In this document: one piece after another, positions 5,407 to 9,978 of the stretch
Position numbering within the stretch: the stretch's first letter is position 1
Layout of the letters: each line of letters begins with the position of its first letter
Source of the DNA: Calditrichaeota bacterium AABM5.125.24
GTDB lineage: Bacteria; Electryoneota; AABM5-125-24; Hatepunaeales; Hatepunaeaceae
Reading direction: 5' to 3'
Length of the DNA stretch: 9,978 bases
Assembly: GCA_002127415.1 (NCBI GenBank)
Contig: MWJR01000226.1
Span: 1 to 9,978 of the forward strand
Made by a program: the position numbers and the translations under genes
Notes under the pieces: model-generated
What the model saw: the letters and a program-made list of their open reading frames with translations, nothing else
Told to the model about the DNA's origin: nothing
The model's database searches: none

Positions 5407-6285
5407 CTATTTGACCAGCACAAGTCGCCTGACTATCGAGGCCTCCTGATTGCTGAAGCGGGCCATGTAAACCCCGGCTGGACTGCCCGTGAGGTCGATG
5501 CTCAGGTTGTGTCGACCTGCGGGGAGTGGCTTGGTCGTAATGTTGAGGATATGATGCCCATCGATTGAGTAGATGCCGGCGCCAACCGATCCCGGTCGCA
5601 ATAGGGAGACCTCGATTGAGGCGACGGCATTGAACGGATTGGGGCTAACCGTTCCCAGGCTGAAAGACTCAGCTGTATGGTCTATCCCATCCTCATGGAT
5701 GCCCGTGGTGCGATCTATCTTGCACCAGACGAGCAGGTCGCCGCTGAAGCCGTTAACGCGGTCCACGCATCGTCCCCATCCTCCGCCGCTGTTGGTCCAG
5801 AACATGTCGGGGTAGTTGACCTGGGCGTCCATCATAAAGCCTTCGACGTAGGGGAAATCATTGGCCTGTATGGTGCCGACGAAGAAATGGCCGGTGCATT
5901 TGGTGTTAGGTTGAACGGTGATCCAGTGTGCAGCGGGGCCATCTTCGTATAGAACGTCGCGCCGGAACAGCTCATCCCCTAATTCATCACCATCCGCCTG
6001 ATAGATGATCAGCGGAAACGACTGGTGCCAGTTATCGGGATAGGGCCAGCCGGGATCGCCGTCGGCGCAGACCCAGACCGATGCCTGCAGGATGGTGAAC
6101 TCATCATCGGTCCCGGGATTGAAGCGGGTGAAGAACCCCTCATCTTCATACCAGAGGGCTATCGGTGCGTTGCGTCCAGTATTGAACGACCTCAGATCGA
6201 CCCACTCGTCACCGCCACTGAACAGCGAGTTGGATACGATAAGACCGGAAATGACGGCTACTGCAAATAAAAGGGAGTGCTTCAT
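5407..6285 (-). CDS. Secreted protein with T9SS type A C-terminal sorting domain, 292 aa
   Basis: No specific function recognised. From the start at 6285 the protein begins MKHSLLFAVAVISGLIVSNS, a clean Sec signal peptide. Residues about 35-190 look like an all-beta sandwich of a kind common in FCB secreted proteins (aromatic-rich, with WITVQPNTKCTGHFFVGTI and LLVWCKID). It has four cysteines in the mature part (73, 130, 173, 188), possibly two disulfides. Residues about 209-292 are a Por/T9SS type A sorting domain (SPNPFNAVASIEVSLL ... LPAGRHNLSIDLTGSPAGVY ... RRLVLVK), which in Bacteroidota directs outer-membrane translocation and surface attachment or release. A longer frame from 6327 exists, but its extra residues spoil the signal peptide and overlap the -10 box. 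The gene is divergent to the thioredoxin-fold T9SS protein and ends 14 bases before dapF. Confidence 0.85.
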   Translation of the reverse strand: MKHSLLFAVAVISGLIVSNSLFSGGDEWVDLRSFNTGRNAPIALWYEDEGFFTRFNPGTDDEFTILQASVWVCADGDPGWPYPDNWHQSFPLIIYQADGDELGDELFRRDVLYEDGPAAHWITVQPNTKCTGHFFVGTIQANDFPYVEGFMMDAQVNYPDMFWTNSGGGWGRCVDRVNGFSGDLLVWCKIDRTTGIHEDGIDHTAESFSLGTVSPNPFNAVASIEVSLLRPGSVGAGIYSIDGHHILNITTKPLPAGRHNLSIDLTGSPAGVYMARFSNQEASIVRRLVLVK

Positions 6286-6301
6286 ATCAGGCTCGGTATT
6301 C

Positions 6302-6329
6302 ATTATATTGAATTGGTAATACTGCACAA
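6302..6329 (-). promoter_or_regulatory. Promoter of the small secreted protein gene (and possibly dapF-dapL)
   Basis: On the minus strand, a perfect -10 TATAAT (6307-6302) is preceded at 16 bases by a weaker -35 TTGTGC (6329-6324). The expected transcript start near 6295 would leave a leader of about ten bases before the ATG at 6285, with only a weak GAG as ribosome binding site. This supports 6285 over the longer start at 6327. The inverted pair GTAATAC (6316-6322) / GTATTAC (6356-6362) overlaps the spacer and could be an operator, but this is unproven. Confidence 0.6.
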
Positions 6330-6409
6330 AGCTTTAATATATTTCCTATTAACCGGTATTACAAGGAATATAAGCATATCAAATCATCAGGCACCACCAG
6401 AAATTTAAC

Positions 6410-6438
6410 TTGCATCCAATCGGACAATTGCTTATAAT
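6410..6438 (+). promoter_or_regulatory. Promoter of the Omp28-like thioredoxin-fold T9SS gene
   Basis: -35 TTGCAT (6410-6415), a 17-base spacer and a perfect -10 TATAAT (6433-6438). The transcript would start near 6445, giving a leader of about 80 bases. The leader holds a small hairpin (GTCGC 6481-6485 / GCGAC 6492-6496) and a strong Shine-Dalgarno GAGGAGG (6511-6517), eight bases before the ATG at 6526. The promoter is back to back with the one at 6302-6329; the AT-rich interval between them shows no gene. Confidence 0.65.
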
Positions 6439-6525
6439 TTAATTATTGTTAAATATATGGAGCCTGTGTATCAGTAAATGGTCGCATTCAGGCGACATCG
6501 ACGACCCAGTGAGGAGGATTGAAAA

Positions 6526-8613
6526 ATGGGAAACGGCAGTAGCTTAATCTCCCCGGCTTGCCGCGGGATAACCGTAGCTATCGTGGTGGTCATTATGCTG
6601 GTCCTGTTGGGGCAGATTGACGCTTTCGCCTACGACAGGATGGTGCTGTTTGAGGATTTCACCTCTTCGACCTGCCCGCCGTGTTACACTTCGGCAGCGG
6701 CGGTGGAAGGGGCTCTGGAAGCGACCGAGGATATTGTGGCGCCGATAGCCTTTCATATGAGTTGGCCGAATGTGAATCCTCGCGATCCATGGTATCTCGA
6801 TAACCCTGGTGATAATGACGGCCGGCGTAACTACTACGGCGTCAACTCCATACCGAGGTTCTTTATCGATGGAACCCAATACGGGAGTTCCCCCACCAGG
6901 GCCGCCTTCATCAGTGCCATTGAGAACCGCGCTGATCGGGATTCGCAGCTCGAGATGGTCATCAGTGGCAGTATTGTGGATGATGAACTCCAGGTTTTCC
7001 TGACCATAACCGCCGAGGAGGAGCTCAATGATGTTACCCTTTACGTTGCGCTGAACGAGGACTACGTCTGGTATGATGGAGTCACCGCCCAGCGTGACTA
7101 CTACGACGCAATGGTCAAGATGATACCCAACTACCGCGGCACCGGCTTTGATATTGAGGCTGAGGATACGCTCGAATATGAGTTCACCCAGGATATGGAG
7201 GGGCTCGGCTGGCACGAGCTCGAGGTGGACAATCTGATTCTGGTGGCCTGGGTGCAGGATGACGACGAGGTGCATCAGGCCGCAACCTACTATCTCAGCA
7301 TCAATTCCCCGCTGATAGAACTGGCCGAGTGGGCGGTGAGTGACGGCGGTGATGGTGACGGCGACGGCCGCGCGGAAGCGGGTGAAACCGCGGATCTGAT
7401 GATTACCCTGGAGAATGCGCCGAATTATCTACCCGCTGAAACAGTTGAAGTCACCCTCACAACGGAGGACGAAGGGATCGATATTATCGACGGCGCCTTC
7501 CAGCTCGACGAGCTTCCCAACGGTGAGTCGGCGGACAACTCGGAAGCCCCGTTCCGCTTCCAGGTGGCTGAGGAGTTTGAACCTCACCCGGTGACCTTTA
7601 ATATGTCGATCATCGCCCAACCCGGCGACTTTGAAGGCGCAGCCGAGATAACATTTATGGTCGATTGGCCGCCGATACTGGTGGTTGATGCGGCCGATGA
7701 CGATAGTGCTGCCGTGGCGATGAGAAGACTGTTTGGCAACGATCTGCTACCCTACGCCGATTACTGGGACCGCACCGTTGAGGGGGTTGTCACCGGGGAT
7801 TATTTGGTCAATCACCGGGCTGTTCTGTGGTTCACTATGATTACGGATGAGGATGTCATCAGTGAGTATGAACAGGGTGAGTTAATGGATTATCTGGACG
7901 GCGGCGGCGCCTTTATCGTCTCCAGCTCGTTCCTGGCGGCCGACATAGGCGAGAGCCGGTTCTGCCGGGAGTATCTGGCTGCTTCGCTGGAGACCGATAA
8001 CGCCCGCTTCTCCCTTGTTCGAGGCTATGAGAATGAGATGCAGTTCGGGGATTCACGAGTGTACCTGGGAGGCGGACCGGTGGGCTGGCCGGGAGCTACC
8101 GCTATCATTGCCCCGCTGGAGGGAGCGCGGGCAGCAATGTTTTATGAGGATAATCACCGGGAATTCGCCGGTATTGCGGCGGTAATCCACGAGACCGATA
8201 CCTACAAGACCCTGTTCTTCGGCTTCCCCATCGAGACGATAGCCGGTGCGGTTCAGACAGAACCCCTCGACCAGTTTGCCGGTCGCATCTGGGATTGGGT
8301 CAATAACGAGCTGGAAGCGCCGCCGGATGAGGCCTCCATCCCGCAGAGGTTCGCCCTCGACCCGGCCTTCCCGAACCCGTTTAACGCCCGGGTGGTTGTG
8401 CCGTTCAGCCTCGAGCGGTCCGGGTGGGTGACACTGGCGCTTCACGACCTGTCAGGGCGTGAGGTGACCCGTTTGGTCAACGCGGCTCTTCCGGCCGGTC
8501 AGCACAGGACCACCCTCGACGCCGCATCGACCGGGCTGACTTCGGGGCTTTACTATCTGCGGCTCACCACCGGTGGCAGGAGCATAAACGGGAAGCTTCT
8601 GTATCTGCGGTGA
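6526..8613 (+). CDS. Omp28-like thioredoxin-fold secreted protein with T9SS sorting domain, 695 aa
   Basis: Multidomain exported protein. Residues about 14-35 form a hydrophobic signal segment ending near DAFA. Residues 38-140 resemble the thioredoxin-like domain of Omp28-type proteins: VLFEDFTSSTCPPC with CPPC at 50-53 and a likely cis-proline in VNSIPRFFIDG (Pro110). Residues about 141-260 look beta-rich. DGGDGDGDGRAEAGE (273-287) looks like a Ca2+-binding loop leading into a CARDB-like beta domain (about 288-380). ILVVDAADDD (384-393) through LWFTM and YLDGGGAFIVSSS (456-468) resembles the class I amidotransferase-like fold often found in FCB secreted proteins. Residues 615-695 are a type A sorting domain (FPNPFNA ... 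LPAGQHRTTLDA ... GLYYLRL). The start has GAGGAGG eight bases upstream, and a strong terminator follows. Thiol-redox activity outside the cytoplasm is possible but inferred; the substrate is unknown. Confidence 0.85.
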   Translation: MGNGSSLISPACRGITVAIVVVIMLVLLGQIDAFAYDRMVLFEDFTSSTCPPCYTSAAAVEGALEATEDIVAPIAFHMSWPNVNPRDPWYLDNPGDNDGRRNYYGVNSIPRFFIDGTQYGSSPTRAAFISAIENRADRDSQLEMVISGSIVDDELQVFLTITAEEELNDVTLYVALNEDYVWYDGVTAQRDYYDAMVKMIPNYRGTGFDIEAEDTLEYEFTQDMEGLGWHELEVDNLILVAWVQDDDEVHQAATYYLSINSPLIELAEWAVSDGGDGDGDGRAEAGETADLMITLENAPNYLPAETVEVTLTTEDEGIDIIDGAFQLDELPNGESADNSEAPFRFQVAEEFEPHPVTFNMSIIAQPGDFEGAAEITFMVDWPPILVVDAADDDSAAVAMRRLFGNDLLPYADYWDRTVEGVVTGDYLVNHRAVLWFTMITDEDVISEYEQGELMDYLDGGGAFIVSSSFLAADIGESRFCREYLAASLETDNARFSLVRGYENEMQFGDSRVYLGGGPVGWPGATAIIAPLEGARAAMFYEDNHREFAGIAAVIHETDTYKTLFFGFPIETIAGAVQTEPLDQFAGRIWDWVNNELEAPPDEASIPQRFALDPAFPNPFNARVVVPFSLERSGWVTLALHDLSGREVTRLVNAALPAGQHRTTLDAASTGLTSGLYYLRLTTGGRSINGKLLYLR

Positions 8614-8628
8614 TCTGTGGTTTAGAAA

Positions 8629-8654
8629 TGCTGTCACACTGAAGTATGACAGCA
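8629..8654. repeat. 8-bp inverted repeat after the T9SS gene
   Basis: TGCTGTCA (8629-8636) and TGACAGCA (8647-8654) form a perfect 8-bp stem with a 10-base loop, 16 bases beyond the stop of the thioredoxin-fold gene and upstream of its main terminator. There is no T-run, so it is more likely a 3'-end stabilising hairpin than a terminator. Confidence 0.5.
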
Positions 8655-8665
8655 CGTTCAGTTCA

Positions 8666-8706
8666 AGTGGGCGCCGCCGGTGAGACCGGCGGCGCCCGCT
8701 GTTTTT
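8666..8706 (+). terminator. Strong intrinsic terminator
   Basis: GGGCGCCGCCGG (8669-8680) pairs perfectly with CCGGCGGCGCCC (8686-8697) around a TGAGA loop. The stem extends by three more pairs (A8666-T8700, G8667-C8699, T8668-G8698 wobble) and is followed by G and TTTTT (8702-8706). It ends transcription of the T9SS gene and isolates the riboswitch-ribD unit downstream. Confidence 0.92.
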
Positions 8707-8767
8707 AATGATTGACCTCTATTAACTTAGATTTTTCTGTCGAGTAGTGCTGCCAGTGGAAGGCTGC

Positions 8768-8796
8768 TTGTATTTTTGCAGTTTGTTTTGTAGATT
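8768..8796 (+). promoter_or_regulatory. Probable promoter of the FMN riboswitch-ribD transcript
   Basis: TTGTAT (8768-8773), a 17-base spacer and TAGATT (8791-8796, four of six consensus bases). The expected start near 8803 is exactly where the riboswitch P1 helix begins. The -10 box is imperfect, so position is the stronger argument. The stretch 8707-8767 between the terminator and this promoter shows nothing recognisable. Confidence 0.5.
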
Positions 8797-8800
8797 TAAT

Positions 8801-8935
8801 CCGCCTTCGGGGATTGGTGTAATTCCATACCGGCGGTTACAGCCCGCGACTTCCGTCCCGACGCTTCGGGATACGGAACTGAACCGGTGAAATTCCGGTG
8901 CCGACGGTGAGAGTCCGGATGGGAGAAGGCTCGGA
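8801..8935 (+). ncRNA. FMN riboswitch (RFN element)
   Basis: Binds flavin mononucleotide and usually shuts off riboflavin genes when FMN is plentiful. The conserved core is all visible: CCTTCGGGG at the 5' side, GGTGTAATTCC, ACCGGCGGT (8829-8837), AGCCCGCGA (8841-8849), GGTGAAATTCC, GCCGACGGTGAGAGTC (8900-8915) and CGGATGGGAGAAGG. Closing helix P1 pairs GCCTTC (8803-8808) with GAAGGC (8925-8930). The variable arm is a neat two-part helix: TTCCGT/ACGGAA with CCCGA/TCGGG inside. It lies directly upstream of ribD, the expected target. Because a terminator follows, an FMN-off transcription attenuation mechanism is inferred. Confidence 0.97.
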
Positions 8936-8956
8936 ATAGAGTATCAGCTCTATTCC
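8933..8956 (+). promoter_or_regulatory. Hairpin between aptamer and terminator (expression platform)
   Basis: GGAATAGAG (8933-8941) and CTCTATTCC (8948-8956) form a perfect 9-bp stem with loop TATCAG, starting two bases after P1 closes. It sits where an antiterminator usually lies but does not itself overlap the terminator arms. It may be a spacer or pausing hairpin that gives the aptamer time to fold (inference). Confidence 0.5.
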
Positions 8957-8973
8957 CTGTGTTTAAGATATTC

Positions 8974-8998
8974 CCCGATGGTGACATCGGGTTTTTTT
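8974..8998 (+). terminator. Riboswitch-controlled intrinsic terminator, abutting the ribD start
   Basis: CCCGATG (8974-8980), loop GTGA, CATCGGG (8985-8991), then seven T (8992-8998). The next base is the A of the ribD ATG. This is the expression platform of the FMN riboswitch. An alternative pairing of its 5' arm TCCCCGA (8972-8978) with TCGGGGA (8807-8813) in the aptamer would prevent terminator formation; this antiterminator is inferred from complementarity. Confidence 0.88.
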
Positions 8999-9978
8999 AT
9001 GCAGAGATCTGAGGAACAGAGGCTGATGCGCCGGGCCTTCAAGCTGGCTCTGCGCGGACGGGGACATGTATCGCCCAACCCGCGGGTCGGTGCGGTGGTA
9101 GTGGCGCCTGATGGCAAGGTCCTGGGTGAGGGCTGCCACTCCAACTACGGCGGATCGCACGCCGAGGTGGCGGCGCTGACTGCCTGCAGGGGCAAGGATA
9201 CCAGAGGAGCCGCTATGATCGTCAATCTCGAACCGTGCTGCTTCTACGGTAAGACCCCCCCCTGCAGCGAAGCCATTATCCAGGCGGGCATCGAGCGGGT
9301 GGTTGCGGCCACTGTGGACCCCGACCCGATGGTCAACGGGAATGGTCTTGCCGCCCTGGATGCGGCCGGTATCGAGGTCGTATCGGGCGTTCTGTCCGAG
9401 GCGGCCAGGTATCTGAACCGCGGGCATTTCTGCCGTCACGAGCACGGCAGGGCCTGGTGTGCGGTGAAGGTGGCAGTGAGCATCGATGGCAGGATGGCCT
9501 CTCCTGACGGCAGCTCGAAATGGATCACCGGCCCCGCGACTCGTCGGCTGGCTCACGCTATGCGCGCCGATCACGACGCTGTTCTGGTGGGTGGAGGGAC
9601 GGTTCAGTATGACGATCCCGAGTTGACGGTGCGTTCGGTTCGCGGTCCCAATCCGACTCGGATAGTGCTGTCGCCTCATTATGGTCTGCCTCCGGGCAGC
9701 AAGCTGGCCCGGAGCGCAGCCTCCGTTCGCACCATGCTTGTTGTTGCCGATTCAACTGAACCGGCCGGTATTGGCAGCGATGGTGTGGAACTGCTGAGGA
9801 TGCCCGACAGTGGGGACGGTCGGATAGATCCGGAGGCTCTTCTGCGACGGTTGCCCGAGTTCGGAGTGCTGTCACTGATGGTTGAAGGCGGCGCCGGGGT
9901 GCTTTCTTCCTTTATGCAGGCAGGTGTGATCGATGAGATTGCAGTCTGTATGGCGCCATCGGTCATCGGACGGGGGAT
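8999..9978 (+). CDS. ribD: Bifunctional riboflavin deaminase/reductase RibD (cut by window edge)
   Basis: Catalyses two consecutive riboflavin-pathway steps: deamination of the diaminopyrimidinone, then NADPH reduction of the ribosyl side chain. The frame stays open to the window end (326 codons). The N-terminal deaminase has PNPRVGAVVV (26-35), zinc ligand His54 in HAEV, and Cys80 and Cys89 in PCCFYGKTPPC (79-89); most RibD proteins read PCSHxGxTPPC there, so the usual His is Phe82. The reductase domain starts near residue 152 with KVAVSIDGRMA, SSKWIT, VLVGGGTVQYDDPELTV and MVEGGAGVLSSF. The start at 8999 matches the family N-terminus but has no Shine-Dalgarno, since the terminator U-tract touches the ATG. 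ATG at 9026, with GAGGA or AGAGG upstream, is the alternative and would remove only nine residues. Regulated by the FMN riboswitch. Confidence 0.96.
   Translation, partial: MQRSEEQRLMRRAFKLALRGRGHVSPNPRVGAVVVAPDGKVLGEGCHSNYGGSHAEVAALTACRGKDTRGAAMIVNLEPCCFYGKTPPCSEAIIQAGIERVVAATVDPDPMVNGNGLAALDAAGIEVVSGVLSEAARYLNRGHFCRHEHGRAWCAVKVAVSIDGRMASPDGSSKWITGPATRRLAHAMRADHDAVLVGGGTVQYDDPELTVRSVRGPNPTRIVLSPHYGLPPGSKLARSAASVRTMLVVADSTEPAGIGSDGVELLRMPDSGDGRIDPEALLRRLPEFGVLSLMVEGGAGVLSSFMQAGVIDEIAVCMAPSVIGRG

Noticed and set aside
4901..5449. Plus-strand open frame of 182 codons antisense to dapF
   Set aside because: Covers the conserved dapF coding sequence on the other strand; no motifs, no ribosome binding site.
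6286..6327. Upstream extension of the small secreted protein to an ATG at 6327
   Set aside because: It would place 14 polar residues before the signal peptide, and the frame overlaps the TATAAT at 6307-6302, so the transcript would start downstream of that ATG.
6544..7275. Minus-strand 243-codon open frame inside the thioredoxin-fold T9SS gene
   Set aside because: Antisense shadow; the plus-strand protein has a signal segment, CPPC motif, strong ribosome binding site and promoter.
8963..9679. Minus-strand 238-codon open frame opposite ribD
   Set aside because: RibD on the plus strand is supported by catalytic motifs and a riboswitch; the opposite frame has none.

Overview
The window reads as a piece of a moderately GC-rich bacterial chromosome, probably from an uncultured lineage of the FCB superphylum (Fibrobacterota-Chlorobiota-Bacteroidota and allied candidate phyla). 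The main clue is a pair of secreted proteins that end in type IX secretion (T9SS) type A sorting domains with the PNPFNA motif. This placement is inferred from family knowledge; no marker phylogeny was run. There is no sign of a phage, transposon or CRISPR array.

Left part (1-6285, all on the minus strand). In transcription order the genes are: a small secreted T9SS-sorted protein; dapF; dapL (overlapping dapF by one base); rsmA/ksgA; mgtE; yceD; and rpmF, which runs off the left edge. dapF and dapL together indicate lysine and peptidoglycan-precursor synthesis by the LL-diaminopimelate aminotransferase route. rsmA, yceD and rpmF are ribosome genes, and mgtE is a Mg2+ channel. Gaps on both sides of rsmA carry short perfect hairpins that look like dispersed palindromic repeats. 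yceD has a very good sigma-70 promoter so close to its ATG that its mRNA should be leaderless or nearly so.

Middle (6286-6525) is a divergent promoter region. A plus-strand promoter drives a 695-residue secreted protein with an Omp28-like thioredoxin-fold N-terminus (CPPC), a Ca-loop-like segment, an amidotransferase-like region and a T9SS sorting tail. A minus-strand promoter drives the small secreted protein and possibly dapF-dapL behind it.

Right part (8614-9978, plus strand) holds a strong intrinsic terminator, a promoter, a complete FMN riboswitch with a terminator-type expression platform, and ribD, cut by the right edge. The U-tract of the riboswitch terminator runs directly into the ribD ATG.

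Most of the window is ordinary core metabolism. The points worth a second look are the missing canonical start codon of mgtE, the leaderless yceD promoter, the terminator fused to the ribD start, substitutions in conserved motifs of RibD and DapF, the intergenic hairpin family, and the divergent pair of T9SS-sorted proteins. I did not find a convincing wholly new system.
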